A DNA stretch of 64,000 bases from Robiginitalea marina (GCF_024006985.1 NZ_JAMXIB010000004.1:186001-250000); one strand, 5' to 3'; positions 1 through 9,444 are shown, numbered from the stretch's first letter. The notes: generated from the letters alone by a model not told the origin. Made by a program: numbers and translations.

Positions 1-481
<481 letters not shown>

Positions 482-573
482 GAGTATGGGAGATTTCGGG
501 GGGAAGGGGGAAAACCCAGGGTGCCCGTTCCCGAAGGTCCGCAGGCCGGCTAGGTTGGCCCGTACCGGCCAGA

Positions 574-927
574 TCATTCCCCGTACAACCAGGCTTTCTT
601 GGCCAACAATTCCTCTTCTGATTCCTGGTGGGCATCATCCGGGACACAGCAATCCACCGGGCAAACGGAGGCACACTGCGGTTCATCGTGGAACCCCTTG
701 CATTCGGTACACTTTCCGGGGACGATATAGTAGAATTCATCTGATAGCGGTTCGTTTTCCGTATCGGCGTCGACTACATCGCCCGATCCGGGCACAGTTA
801 CCGTTCCGCTTAAAGCGGTTTCATCGGAATAGGACCACTCTTCCCCTGGTTCATAGATGGCATTGTTGGGACATTCTGAGATACAGGCGTCACAATTGAT
901 ACACTCATCGGTAATAATGATAGCCAT
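574..927 (-). CDS. 2x[4Fe-4S] ferredoxin, Alvin type
   Basis: This 117-residue soluble protein has two cluster motifs. The first is compact: Cys9, Cys12, Cys15 and Cys19 followed by Pro. The second is spread out: Cys73, Cys76, Cys85 and Cys89 followed by Pro, with further cysteines at 93 and 94. The long insert between the cysteines of the second cluster is typical of Alvin-type (Allochromatium-like) bacterial ferredoxins with low-potential clusters. A roughly 45-residue acidic stretch separates the two motifs and is longer than in classical clostridial ferredoxins. It lies between nifJ and korAB and is the obvious electron carrier linking both oxidoreductases to the Rnf complex encoded nearby; that partnership is inferred from position. 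Confidence 0.93.
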   Translation of the reverse strand: MAIIITDECINCDACISECPNNAIYEPGEEWSYSDETALSGTVTVPGSGDVVDADTENEPLSDEFYYIVPGKCTECKGFHDEPQCASVCPVDCCVPDDAHQESEEELLAKKAWLYGE

Positions 928-953
928 GGTATTTGGATTTAAATGTTGTCGTC

Positions 954-961
954 TAAAAGTA
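954..961 (-). promoter_or_regulatory. Ferredoxin gene -7 element
   Basis: On the minus strand this reads TACTTTTA, a one-base variant of the Bacteroidota -7 consensus TAnnTTTG. Its centre is exactly 33 bp from the centre of the box at 985-996. The predicted transcript starts near 950, giving a leader of about 23 nt. Confidence 0.55.
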
Positions 962-984
962 AGACTCCCATTCCGCGGATTTAA

Positions 985-996
985 TGATATAAGTCA
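985..996. promoter_or_regulatory. Shared FNR/CRP-like box for divergent ferredoxin and korAB promoters
   Basis: The sequence TGATATAAGTCA matches TGAT-N4-ATCA with one mismatch in the right half. It lies in the 141-bp gap between two divergent genes. The -7 elements of the leftward (954-961) and rightward (1020-1027) promoters are both centred exactly 33 bp away, so one bound dimer could occupy the -40.5 position for both directions at once. Confidence 0.6.
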
Positions 997-1019
997 GGAT
1001 TCGTTGGGGGAAGGGGAAG

Positions 1020-1027
1020 TATATTTA
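1020..1027 (+). promoter_or_regulatory. korAB -7 element
   Basis: TATATTTA, a one-base variant of TAnnTTTG, centred 33 bp downstream of the box at 985-996. The predicted start is near 1030, leaving a leader of about 39 nt before the korA ATG at 1069. Confidence 0.55.
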
Positions 1028-1068
1028 TGGCAATCAGATAAATTCAGGAGAACAAAAACATTCAGGCA

Positions 1069-2928
1069 ATGATCAATTTGAAAAATAGCGAACAGGACAT
1101 CAATGCCCTGGAAGCTGTTGTCGTAAGGTTCGTGGGCGATTCCGGGGACGGGATGCAACTGACCGGGACCCAGTTTTCAGACACCTCGGCCATGTTCGGG
1201 AATGATGTAGCCACCTTCCCCAACTACCCTTCCGAAATCAGGGCCCCCCAGGGCAGCCTGTACGGCGTTTCCGGTTTCCAGGTCCACATTGGAAGCATAG
1301 AGGTAAGCACGCCGGGGGACAATGTGGACCTCCTGGTGGCAATGAACCCCGCTGGGCTGAAAACGAATTTGTACGCGGTAAAGCCCGGGCATACCATTAT
1401 TGTGGATTCGGACTCCTTTACCAAAAAGAACCTGGAAAAGGCGGAGTACGACACCAACCCGCTGGAAGACGGGAGCCTTGAGAATTACAGGGTCATTGAA
1501 GTGGCCATGTCTTCCCTTACCAAAGAGGCTTTAAAGGACCTTAGCGGCCTTGACAACAAAATCATCACCCGCAGCAAGAATATGTTTGCCCTGGGGATGG
1601 TTTACTGGATGTACCACCGTTCCCCGGAACACACTATTGATTTTGTCAACAAAAAATTCAAGAATAACCCCCTGCTGATCGAAGCCAATACCCGGGTGCT
1701 GAATGCAGGGTACTATTATTCCGAAACCCTTGAGCTGATCCCGAATTCCTACACCATTGCGCCTGCCAGGATGCCCCCCGGGACTTACCGGGTCATTATG
1801 GGGAATACGGCGACGGCCTGGGGCTTTCTGGCCGCGGCAGAGAAATCGGGACTCGAACTGTTCCTCGGCTCGTATCCCATAACCCCTGCCTCCGACATCC
1901 TTCACGAACTGGTGAAGCACAAACACTTTGGGGTCAAGACCCTGCAGGCCGAAGATGAAATTGCAGGGATCACCTCGGCCATTGGCGCCTCCTTTGCGGG
2001 GAACCTGGCCATTACCACCACCTCGGGCCCCGGCCTGGCCCTGAAAGGCGAGGCCCTGGGCCTGGCTATGATGGTGGAACTGCCCCTGGTCATCGTGGAT
2101 GTCCAACGGGGAGGGCCCTCCACCGGATTGCCTACCAAAACAGAGCAATCCGACCTCCTGCAGGCCATGTACGGCAGAAATGGGGAAAGCCCGGTTATCG
2201 TCATTGCGGCCAGCACCCCTGCCAACTGTTTTGATTACGCTTTTCAGGCAGCCAAACTGACCCTGGAGCACATGACCCCGGTTATTTTGCTGACCGACGG
2301 CTACATCGCCAACGGATCGGCCCCCTGGAAAATCCAGTCGGTGGCCGAATTGCCTGAAATCAGGCACCGACAGGTGAAGGAGGGCGGGGAAAACTGGTCT
2401 CCCTACCACCGCGATGAGGCCACCCTGGCCCGTTCATGGGCCGTCCCGGGAACCCCGGGCCTGGAACACCGGGTAGGCGGCCTTGAAAAGGATGCCGATA
2501 CCGGGAATGTTTCTTACGTCCCGGAGAACCATGAGTACATGACCCATATCCGGGCCGAGAAAATTAAGAGGGTACAGGATTTCATCCCTGAGGTTACTCC
2601 TGAATTTGCAGACGAGGGAGACCTGCTGGTTATCGGTTGGGGAGGTACCTATGGCGCCCTGCACACTGCAGTTAAACAATTGAACCAAGAAGGGTTTTCC
2701 AATATCGGGTTTGCACATTTCAATTACATCAACCCCTTGCCCCCAAATACCGGGGAGGTCCTGAAGCGGTTCAAGACCCTCATCGTATGTGAATTGAATA
2801 GCGGACAGTTTTCCAAAATCCTGAAAATCAATTTCAGCGGACTTACGTTTTTGCAATACAATAAGGTACAGGGCCTTCCCTTCGGGAATGAGGAACTGGT
2901 TCAGAAATTCAAACACTATTTGGTTTAG
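1069..2928 (+). CDS. korA: 2-oxoacid:ferredoxin oxidoreductase, fused gamma/alpha subunit
   Basis: This 619-residue protein fuses the gamma domain (about residues 15-200, opening with VRFVGDSGDGMQLTG) to the alpha domain (about 225-619). The alpha part carries the YPITP motif at 269-273 and the TSGPG and EQSDL blocks typical of 2-oxoacid:acceptor oxidoreductase alpha chains. With the KorB partner it oxidatively decarboxylates a 2-oxoacid, most often 2-oxoglutarate, to an acyl-CoA and reduces ferredoxin in the cytoplasm. Sequence alone does not fix the substrate: 2-oxoglutarate is most likely, branched-chain 2-oxoacids are possible. The stop is 2 bp before korB, so the two are co-transcribed. 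AGGAG at 1046-1050 is too far from the ATG to be a normal ribosome site. Confidence 0.92.
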   Translation: MINLKNSEQDINALEAVVVRFVGDSGDGMQLTGTQFSDTSAMFGNDVATFPNYPSEIRAPQGSLYGVSGFQVHIGSIEVSTPGDNVDLLVAMNPAGLKTNLYAVKPGHTIIVDSDSFTKKNLEKAEYDTNPLEDGSLENYRVIEVAMSSLTKEALKDLSGLDNKIITRSKNMFALGMVYWMYHRSPEHTIDFVNKKFKNNPLLIEANTRVLNAGYYYSETLELIPNSYTIAPARMPPGTYRVIMGNTATAWGFLAAAEKSGLELFLGSYPITPASDILHELVKHKHFGVKTLQAEDEIAGITSAIGASFAGNLAITTTSGPGLALKGEALGLAMMVELPLVIVDVQRGGPSTGLPTKTEQSDLLQAMYGRNGESPVIVIAASTPANCFDYAFQAAKLTLEHMTPVILLTDGYIANGSAPWKIQSVAELPEIRHRQVKEGGENWSPYHRDEATLARSWAVPGTPGLEHRVGGLEKDADTGNVSYVPENHEYMTHIRAEKIKRVQDFIPEVTPEFADEGDLLVIGWGGTYGALHTAVKQLNQEGFSNIGFAHFNYINPLPPNTGEVLKRFKTLIVCELNSGQFSKILKINFSGLTFLQYNKVQGLPFGNEELVQKFKHYLV

Positions 2929-2930
2929 AC

Positions 2931-3941
2931 ATGGAAACGACAGTAAAGAAGTATACATTCAGGGATTTTGCAAGTGACCAGGAAGTGCGTTGGTGCCCGG
3001 GTTGCGACGACTATGTGATTCTGCGGTCGATGCAAAAGGCGCTCCCGGAAATGGGGGTGAACAAGGAAGATGTGGTGTTTATTTCCGGCATCGGTTGTTC
3101 GTCCCGGTTCCCCTATTATATGGATACATACGGGATGCATGGCATCCACGGCAGGGCCCCGGCTATCGCCACGGGCGTTAAACTGGCCAACCCCGGCCTC
3201 AGCGTATGGGTGATCACCGGCGACGGAGACAGCATGGCGATTGGGGGCAACCATTTCATCCATGTGTTGCGCCGCAATATCGACCTGAACATCATCCTGT
3301 TCAACAATAAGATTTACGGGCTGACCAAGGGGCAGTTCTCACCCACCTCTTCGGTCGGTCAAAAAACAAAATCGTCACCCTACGGCAATACCCAGCCCCC
3401 ATTCCTGGCCGGCGAACTGGCCATCGGGTCCCAGGCGCGTTTCTTTGCCAGGATTGCCGGAAACATGCCCGGGGAAATGACGGACACCCTGATCGCCGCC
3501 GAAAAATTCAACGGGACTTCCCTGATTGAGGTTTTGCAGAACTGCGTTATTTTCAACGATGGGTGCTTTACCGAGTTCACCGACAAAACCGTGCGGGAAG
3601 ACCGGCAACTGCATGTGGTGCATGGTGAGCCGATGATTTTCGGGAAAAACCGCGACAAGGGCCTGGTCCTTAACGGCCTTAAGCTCGAGGTGGTCACTAT
3701 AGGGGAGCAGGGCATTACCGAAGCGGACATCCTCGTCCACGACGCCTGCGAACAGGACCCCACCCTCCACCAAATGCTGGTGCGGCTTTCGTTCCCCCTG
3801 GTAACCGGGATCATCAGGAGTTATGCAGATATAACCCTGGAGGAACGGGAAGATGCGCTTACTGCAAAGGTTAAGGCCAACTCCGATTTTGTAAAAACCG
3901 ACGACCTCTTTTTTTCAGGGGAAACCTATACGGTGGAATAG
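2931..3941 (+). CDS. korB: 2-oxoacid:ferredoxin oxidoreductase, beta (TPP-binding) subunit
   Basis: This 336-residue subunit binds thiamine pyrophosphate and one [4Fe-4S] cluster. The TPP motif runs from GDGD at residues 97-100 to the Asn pair at 125-126. The expected cluster ligands are Cys22 and Cys25 (WCPGC), Cys56 (GCSSR) and Cys205 (LQNC). Length and motif order match the beta chain of 2-oxoglutarate-type oxidoreductases. It is the second gene of the korAB operon and ends 23 bp from the convergent rnfA stop. No strong terminator hairpin is visible in that short gap, so read-through in both directions is possible. Confidence 0.92.
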   Translation: METTVKKYTFRDFASDQEVRWCPGCDDYVILRSMQKALPEMGVNKEDVVFISGIGCSSRFPYYMDTYGMHGIHGRAPAIATGVKLANPGLSVWVITGDGDSMAIGGNHFIHVLRRNIDLNIILFNNKIYGLTKGQFSPTSSVGQKTKSSPYGNTQPPFLAGELAIGSQARFFARIAGNMPGEMTDTLIAAEKFNGTSLIEVLQNCVIFNDGCFTEFTDKTVREDRQLHVVHGEPMIFGKNRDKGLVLNGLKLEVVTIGEQGITEADILVHDACEQDPTLHQMLVRLSFPLVTGIIRSYADITLEEREDALTAKVKANSDFVKTDDLFFSGETYTVE

Positions 3942-3964
3942 CATCCTGCTGGTGCTTCCGATGG

Positions 3965-4540
3965 TCAAACCAACCCGGCAAATCCCAAAAAGGCCAAAGA
4001 AAGCAGCCCGGCAACCAGCAGGTTGATGGGCACTCCTTTCATGCCTTCCGGGAGGTCAGCCAGTTCCAGGTATTCCCTGATGCTTGCAAAAACAATAAGG
4101 GCCAGGGCAAAGCCGGCCGAGCTGGAAATGGCGAAGAACACCGCCTTGATCAGGCTGCCGTCTTCAAGGCCCAGCGCCAGGATGGCGACCCCCAGGACCG
4201 CACAATTGGTCGTGATCAGGGGCAGGAACACCCCCAGGGCCTGGTATAAGGGGGGGCTTACTTTCTTCATGACGATCTCGACCATCTGTACCAGGGCTGC
4301 AATGACCAGGATGAAGGTAATGGTCCGGAGGTAGTCCAGTCCCATGGGTACCAGCAGGTACTGGTGCAGCAGGTAGGTTACCGTGGTGGCAATGGTCATC
4401 ACAAACAGCACGGCCCCAGACATCCCCACCGAGGTGGAAACTTTGCTGGAAACCCCCAGGAACGGACAGATCCCCAAAAACTGAGACAGAACTATGTTGT
4501 TGACAAATACGGCGCTTATCAGGATGATGAGGAATTCCAT
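3965..4540 (-). CDS. rnfA: Rnf electron transport complex subunit RnfA
   Basis: This 191-residue, six-helix membrane protein belongs to the RnfA/NqrE family. The N-terminus (VNNIVLSQFLGICPFLGVSS) and the TNCAVLG block near the middle are characteristic; the cysteines in these two segments help hold the intramembrane iron-sulfur centre shared with RnfE. It is the last gene of the rseC-rnfBCDGEA operon and starts 1 bp after the rnfE stop codon. In the complex it takes part in electron transfer across the membrane from ferredoxin towards NAD+. Length is normal for the family. Confidence 0.96.
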   Translation of the reverse strand: MEFLIILISAVFVNNIVLSQFLGICPFLGVSSKVSTSVGMSGAVLFVMTIATTVTYLLHQYLLVPMGLDYLRTITFILVIAALVQMVEIVMKKVSPPLYQALGVFLPLITTNCAVLGVAILALGLEDGSLIKAVFFAISSSAGFALALIVFASIREYLELADLPEGMKGVPINLLVAGLLSLAFLGFAGLV

Positions 4541-4541
4541 G

Positions 4542-5147
4542 TTATGCCATGTTACGGGTTAGCCGATTGAAGAAGATCGCCAGGTATGCCAGGGCGATAA
4601 AGGCCCCGGGGGGCAGGATAAAAAGGATGAGTGTACTGGCATCCTCAGGGACGAATTTGAATTCAAAAATGCTGCCGTTCCCCAGGATTTCCCGGGTTGC
4701 CCCCAGGGCCGTCAGTGCGAGGACAAAGCCTGCGCCCATACCCAGGGCGTCCACAATCGAGGACACCAGGTTGTTTTTGGAGGCAAAGGCTTCCGCCCGC
4801 CCCAGGATCAGGCAGTTTACCACGATCAGCGGGATAAAGATCCCCAGTTGTTCATACAGGAAGGGGATATAGGCCTCCAGCACCATTTCCACCACCGTCA
4901 CAAAGGAAGCGATGATCACGATGAAAGCCGGGATCCGGACTTTGGCCGGTACCTGGGCTTTGATCAGGGAAACGACAATGTTCGACATCAGCAGCACAAA
5001 CAGGGTGGCCATCCCCATCCCAAGGCCGTTAAAGGCCGAGGAGGTTACCCCCAGGGTTGGACACATCCCCAGGAGCATCACAAAGACCGGGTTTTCCTTC
5101 AGGATGCCTTTGAGGAAATTCTGTTTTTGATTCAGTGTTTCTGCCAT
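4542..5147 (-). CDS. rnfE: Rnf electron transport complex subunit RnfE
   Basis: This 201-residue protein is the inverted-topology partner of RnfA (RnfE/NqrD family). It shows six hydrophobic segments, the N-terminal NPVFVMLLGMCPTLGVTSSA block and the VNCLILGRAEAFAS block. The conserved cysteines in these two segments correspond to ligands of the iron-sulfur centre at the RnfA/RnfE interface. It is the sixth gene of the seven-gene operon, 5 bp from rnfG and 1 bp from rnfA. A complete, intact copy. Confidence 0.96.
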   Translation of the reverse strand: MAETLNQKQNFLKGILKENPVFVMLLGMCPTLGVTSSAFNGLGMGMATLFVLLMSNIVVSLIKAQVPAKVRIPAFIVIIASFVTVVEMVLEAYIPFLYEQLGIFIPLIVVNCLILGRAEAFASKNNLVSSIVDALGMGAGFVLALTALGATREILGNGSIFEFKFVPEDASTLILFILPPGAFIALAYLAIFFNRLTRNMA

Positions 5148-5152
5148 GCTCC

Positions 5153-5755
5153 TTAGTTGTGGGGTTTAGCAAGGGTATCCTTATGTTCTGTAAATGCGTC
5201 ATAGGCCTGTTGGGCCGCTTCTGCAAAGGCCCGGGTGGTAATGGTGGCCCCGGCCAGGGCATCCACCGCCCCCCCGTCTTTTTTGGCCCTCATGTCAAAC
5301 GTTTCGGGGTTTTTGCCCCGGAACTGGCGCAAAAAGGCCTCCCCTTTCATCTTGGTGCCCAGCCCGGGTGTTTCTTTTTGTTCCAGGACTTCGATATTGT
5401 TTATCCGGCCATCGGGCTGAAAGCCAACCATGATCTTTATCAGGCCGCTATACCCTTTTTCCGATACCCCGGTGACTGCAGCGCCGGCAAAGGAACCCTC
5501 CTGAAAAGCCGGGTAAAGTTCAATACTGTCTTTTGCCGTTGGTGTCCCGATCCGGATGATCCCCGACACCGGATCGTTGTCGAAGGGGGGGAGTACATGC
5601 TGCAGGGCGCTCAGTTTTTTGGCAAGCCTTGCCCTGGCTTTGGGTGCAAGGGTCAGGTCATTGACGAACCCCAGCGTCAAACCTGCCGCCAGGGTGATGG
5701 CGAAAAGGACCACCACCATATTCACAAGGGTCGACTCTTTCTTTTTCATCCTCAC
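5153..5755 (-). CDS. rnfG: Rnf electron transport complex subunit RnfG (covalent FMN)
   Basis: This 200-residue protein has one N-terminal membrane helix (about residues 11-31) and an FMN-binding domain outside the membrane. The flavinylation site is the DxxxGAT motif, DALAGAT at 165-171, with Thr171 the expected attachment residue; the first Ser/Thr of the usual S/T-G-A-T signature is Ala here. FMN would be attached by an ApbE transferase, which is not encoded in this window. The start codon overlaps the rnfD stop by 4 bp (ATGA), so the two are translationally coupled. Confidence 0.95.
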   Translation of the reverse strand: MRMKKKESTLVNMVVVLFAITLAAGLTLGFVNDLTLAPKARARLAKKLSALQHVLPPFDNDPVSGIIRIGTPTAKDSIELYPAFQEGSFAGAAVTGVSEKGYSGLIKIMVGFQPDGRINNIEVLEQKETPGLGTKMKGEAFLRQFRGKNPETFDMRAKKDGGAVDALAGATITTRAFAEAAQQAYDAFTEHKDTLAKPHN

Positions 5756-6762
5756 ATGATTTTGGCTTTAATCCTCGACCCGAATCTGCGGGGTTTAAAA
5801 TAGCGGTTGATCAGGGGCACAAAGGCGTTCATGATCAGGATGGCGAAGGAGATACCCTCCGGGTAGGCGCCGAACAACCGGATCACCACGGTAATGGCCC
5901 CGATGCCCAGGGCAAAGACCACCATTCCCTTTTTGGTTACCGGGCTGGTCACCAGGTCGGTGGCCATATAGAAGGCCCCCAGAATAGCCCCCCCGGAGAG
6001 TACATGGATCAGTGGGTTCGCATAATGCTCCGGATCCGCCCACCAGAAGATACCCGTCATCACGGCAATGGTAGCGAGCACGGTAACGGGGATATGCCAG
6101 GAAATCACCTTCCGGGCGATGAGGAACACCCCGCCCAAAATCAGGGCAAGGGCAGACATTTCCCCGAGGGAGCCGGAGGTGATCCCCAGGAGCATGTCCT
6201 GCACGGGGGGCAGGTTGGGGCTGATGGCGGTCATCGTTTCACCGAATTGCACCCCTTCCTTGATGAGCCCCAGGGTGGTGGCCCCGGTCATGGCATCCAC
6301 CAGGGACGCGTTGTTTTCCACGGCCGTGGGCCACAGGGTCATCTGGACGGGGAAGGAGACCAGCAAAAAGACGCGCCCCACCAGGGCCGGGTTGAAAATG
6401 TTGTAGCCCAGGCCCCCAAACGACAATTTGGCCACCCCAATGGCAACCAGGCTCCCGATGACCACCATCCACACCGGAAGGCCTGCGGGCAGGTTAAAGG
6501 CCAGCAGGATGCCCGTGATCAGGGCGGAGCCATCCGCTATGGTGACCTCGGTTTTCAGCAGGTACCGCTGGATGAGGTATTCGAAAAACAGGCACGATAC
6601 CACAGCCGCCGCAGTAACGATCAGGGCGCTGAACCCGAAGACATACAGGGAAACCAGGAATGCCGGCACCAGGGCGATAACCACGTCATACATCAGTTTT
6701 TTGGAGGTTCGCTCTGAATGTACGTGCGGGGAGGCGGAAACAATGATGGGTTGGTCGCTCAT
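5752..6762 (-). CDS. rnfD: Rnf electron transport complex subunit RnfD (covalent FMN)
   Basis: This 336-residue polytopic protein is in the RnfD/NqrB family. The flavinylation motif DAMTGAT sits at 156-162, with Thr162 the likely FMN attachment point. The GGLGYNIFNPALVGRVFLL block (about 116-134) and the late GAYPEG block are conserved in the family. RnfD is the main candidate for ion translocation in the complex. It begins 2 bp after rnfC and overlaps rnfG by 4 bp. Confidence 0.96.
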   Translation of the reverse strand: MSDQPIIVSASPHVHSERTSKKLMYDVVIALVPAFLVSLYVFGFSALIVTAAAVVSCLFFEYLIQRYLLKTEVTIADGSALITGILLAFNLPAGLPVWMVVIGSLVAIGVAKLSFGGLGYNIFNPALVGRVFLLVSFPVQMTLWPTAVENNASLVDAMTGATTLGLIKEGVQFGETMTAISPNLPPVQDMLLGITSGSLGEMSALALILGGVFLIARKVISWHIPVTVLATIAVMTGIFWWADPEHYANPLIHVLSGGAILGAFYMATDLVTSPVTKKGMVVFALGIGAITVVIRLFGAYPEGISFAILIMNAFVPLINRYFKPRRFGSRIKAKIM

Positions 6763-6764
6763 AG

Positions 6765-8093
6765 CTACCCTTTATTCGATTCGAGTTGCTTTGCAATGGT
6801 TTTTCCAAAGCGGATGTAGTCCAGAAGGGGTCGGTGGGAGGGGCATACATAGCTGCAGGAGCCGCATTCGATGCAGGTCATGATGTCTTCCCGGGCAGCT
6901 GCCTGGTACATCCCCTTCTCAGTCAGGTTCATCAGCAGGTGGGGTTCGAGGCCCATGGGGCAGACCTCCACGCATTCCCCGCAACGGATACAGCTGCTGG
7001 GCTTCCCACGGCTGGCCTCATCCCCCGGGATGACCAGGATGCCCGAAGTACCCTTGGTCACGGGGACATCGGTGCTTTTCAGGGCTTTGCCCATCATCGG
7101 GCCGCCGCTGACAATTTTACGGGTGCCTTCCGGCACCCCGCCCACCGCTTCCAGCAGGTCGCTGATGGGGGTTCCTATTTTTACCCAGAAATTCGAGGGG
7201 TTTTCAAGTTTTTTCCCGGTAACGGTAACCACCCGGTCCATCAGCGGCCGGTGGTGCTGCACCGCCTGGTAGATGGCAAAAACGGTCCCTACGTTGTGGA
7301 CCACCACCCCGACATCCAGCGGAAGGCCGTTCTTTGGGACTTCGCGTTTCAGCAGGGCGCGCACGAGTTGTTTTTCCCCTCCCTGGGGATACTTTACCTT
7401 CAGGGCTGCGATCTGGATACCCGGAGCTTCCCGGGTAAGTTTCCGGAACAGGTCAATGGCATCCCTTTTGTTGTTTTCAATCCCGATGATGGCCCTGCGG
7501 ACATCCAGGGCATGCATCAAAATGCGGATGCCGACCAGAATTTCTTCCGCTTTTTCCAGCATCAGCCGGTGGTCCGCCGTCAGGTAGGGCTCGCATTCCA
7601 CCCCGTTGATGATCAGGCAGTCCAGCGTTTTGTCAGCCTTGATGTTCAGTTTAACGTGGGAAGGAAACGTAGCCCCGCCCAGGCCTACAATCCCGAAATC
7701 AGAGATGCGCTGCAGGATTTCACCGGGTTCCATGGTAATCTCTTTCTTCAGCGGCAAATCTGCTGCTTCCAGGTTGGATTCATCCTTAAGGTCAGTCCGG
7801 ATGACAATGCATTGTGTCTTATAGCCTCGGGTGTCGACAATTTTGTCCAGTTTGGTGACGGTGCCGGCCACCGGGGCATGGATGTTGGAAGAGACATACC
7901 CTCCCGATTTGGCGATAACCTGCCCCGTGGCGACCTTCTCCTTCACCTCCACCACGATCTCGGCGGGGATGCCGATATGCTGCGATATGGGGACGTATAC
8001 CACCTTGGGGACCGGAAGTTTCTGGATCGGTTTCGAGGAGGTCAGTTTGTTCTCCGGAGGGTGGATGCCTCCTTTTGGAAAGGTCCTAAGCAT
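6765..8093 (-). CDS. rnfC: Rnf electron transport complex subunit RnfC (NADH-binding, Fe-S)
   Basis: This 442-residue subunit carries out the NAD(H)/FMN chemistry of the complex. It begins with the family-specific MLRTFPKGGIHPPENK, followed by a biotinyl/lipoyl-like beta barrel (about 40-90), a nucleotide/FMN-binding fold with GLGGATFPSHVKL, and a C-terminal pair of [4Fe-4S] motifs, CIRCGECVEVCP and CIECGSCSYVCP. Its start overlaps the end of rnfB by 8 bp. The length is on the short side, comparable with anaerobe-type RnfC and lacking the long C-terminal repeat tail of the proteobacterial version. Confidence 0.96.
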   Translation of the reverse strand: MLRTFPKGGIHPPENKLTSSKPIQKLPVPKVVYVPISQHIGIPAEIVVEVKEKVATGQVIAKSGGYVSSNIHAPVAGTVTKLDKIVDTRGYKTQCIVIRTDLKDESNLEAADLPLKKEITMEPGEILQRISDFGIVGLGGATFPSHVKLNIKADKTLDCLIINGVECEPYLTADHRLMLEKAEEILVGIRILMHALDVRRAIIGIENNKRDAIDLFRKLTREAPGIQIAALKVKYPQGGEKQLVRALLKREVPKNGLPLDVGVVVHNVGTVFAIYQAVQHHRPLMDRVVTVTGKKLENPSNFWVKIGTPISDLLEAVGGVPEGTRKIVSGGPMMGKALKSTDVPVTKGTSGILVIPGDEASRGKPSSCIRCGECVEVCPMGLEPHLLMNLTEKGMYQAAAREDIMTCIECGSCSYVCPSHRPLLDYIRFGKTIAKQLESNKG

Positions 8094-8976
8094 CGTTTTG
8101 CGGATTTGCCGGTTCTATGTTAAGGGTGGCCACAGGCGTCACCTCTTTGATTTTACGCGGCGGGAAATTGGTTTCAATTATGGAATGGGTCGGGCATACA
8201 TCCACGCATTTCCTGCACAGGGTGCAGAGTGCCGGATCGATATAGGCCAGGTTGTTCTCCATGTTGATGGCGTCTTTCGGACAGACGTCAAGGCATTTGG
8301 AACACCCGATGCAGGCCACCGCGCAGGCTTTTTTGGCGATCCCGCCCTTCTCCTCATTCAGGCAGCCGACAAAGATTTTCAAATCCCTTTTGTGTTTTGG
8401 GCGCATCTCGATGATGTTCCGCGGACAGGCGGTCACACACATTCCGCAGGAGGTACACTTATCGGTGATCACCACCGGGAGTCCGGTGGTTTCATCCATG
8501 TACATGGCGTCAAATTTGCAGGCCACCACACAATCGCCGTCCCCCAGGCACCCGTACTGGCAATCGGTTTCACCGCTATAGATCAGGGCAGAGATAGCGC
8601 AGGACCGCGGGCCCTGGTACTCGCTGGTTTTCGGCCGCACCTCACAACTCCCCTGGCAGCGGATTACCGCTACGGTAGGGTCTTTTTCGGCCACTTCTTT
8701 CCCCAGGGCTTCGGCCACCAAATGCATCACCGCATTCCCCCCCACAGGGCAAAACAATGCTGAAATATCTTCGGTGCCCACCAGTTTTTCCGCAAAGGAC
8801 CGGCAGCCCGGGGAGCCGCAACCCGCGCAATTGGCCCCAGGCAACAGGTCTTCCACGGTGGCGATCAGGGGGTCTTCATACACATGGAACCGCCTGGAGA
8901 CCACGTAGAGCACCAGGGCCGCCACGGTTCCCAGCAGGGCCATTAAAATCACGCTATTCAGGATGGAATCTGTCAT
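8086..8976 (-). CDS. rnfB: Rnf electron transport complex subunit RnfB (ferredoxin entry)
   Basis: This 296-residue protein has one N-terminal membrane anchor (about residues 7-26), then a Fe-S domain opening with ANCAGCGSPGCRSFA, and a C-terminal polyferredoxin region. The latter holds at least three further cysteine sets: CTSCGMCVTACP, CIGCSKCLDVCP and CTLCRKCVDVCP. An extra cysteine group (CLGDGDCVVACK) lies between. RnfB takes electrons from reduced ferredoxin. It is the second gene of the operon, 6 bp after rseC, and overlaps rnfC. Confidence 0.96.
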   Translation of the reverse strand: MTDSILNSVILMALLGTVAALVLYVVSRRFHVYEDPLIATVEDLLPGANCAGCGSPGCRSFAEKLVGTEDISALFCPVGGNAVMHLVAEALGKEVAEKDPTVAVIRCQGSCEVRPKTSEYQGPRSCAISALIYSGETDCQYGCLGDGDCVVACKFDAMYMDETTGLPVVITDKCTSCGMCVTACPRNIIEMRPKHKRDLKIFVGCLNEEKGGIAKKACAVACIGCSKCLDVCPKDAINMENNLAYIDPALCTLCRKCVDVCPTHSIIETNFPPRKIKEVTPVATLNIEPANPQNDA

Positions 8977-8982
8977 GGCTTT

Positions 8983-9411
8983 TCAAATGCGCTTTAGGGT
9001 CATCTCAAGGGTTTTCCTGAAATAGTCCTTCAGCCCGTGGAGCAACAGGTAATAGGGGATAAGGACCAGGAGGGAGAGCAGGCCCGCAGCCCATTCCGAT
9101 AACAGGAGGGAGGAGGCCAGCAAAGTACTCAGCATCAGGATAAATGGAAAAATATAGGCCCAGAATACGGCCTTGTGCCCTGAATGCTTCCGAAGGATAA
9201 CTTCCACGGGTTCGTACAGGGTAAAGCGCCCCCCCGGATCGGCCACCTCAACTTCTTTGGAAGTCGAATCGGAAACCCCGCAGGCCCCCTTGGCCTTACA
9301 GGACTCGCAGTGGAGGTTCTTATCCAGGGAAACGATGACGGAACCCCGGCTGATTTTTGTAATCACCCCGGAGTGGACGTAAACCCCTTCTTCCGCCTGT
9401 CTTGAATCCAT
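8983..9411 (-). CDS. rseC: SoxR-reducing-system/RseC family membrane protein
   Basis: This 142-residue protein belongs to the RseC/RsxC-associated family. The N-terminal part holds a cysteine cluster (HCESCKAKGACG, about residues 34-45); two membrane helices follow near residues 84-125. It is the first gene of the rnf operon, the usual place for rseC in Bacteroidota. RseC is thought to support assembly or function of Rnf-type complexes, though its chemistry is not settled. The start at 9411 is the only ATG that fits the family N-terminus. Confidence 0.9.
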   Translation of the reverse strand: MDSRQAEEGVYVHSGVITKISRGSVIVSLDKNLHCESCKAKGACGVSDSTSKEVEVADPGGRFTLYEPVEVILRKHSGHKAVFWAYIFPFILMLSTLLASSLLLSEWAAGLLSLLVLIPYYLLLHGLKDYFRKTLEMTLKRI

Positions 9412-9444
9412 GACCCTTGTTGGTTATCCATTCTGTTCGCAAGG

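Noticed and set aside
3942-3964. Terminator between korB and rnfA
   Set aside because: Only a weak imperfect inverted repeat is visible and there is no run of U on either side.
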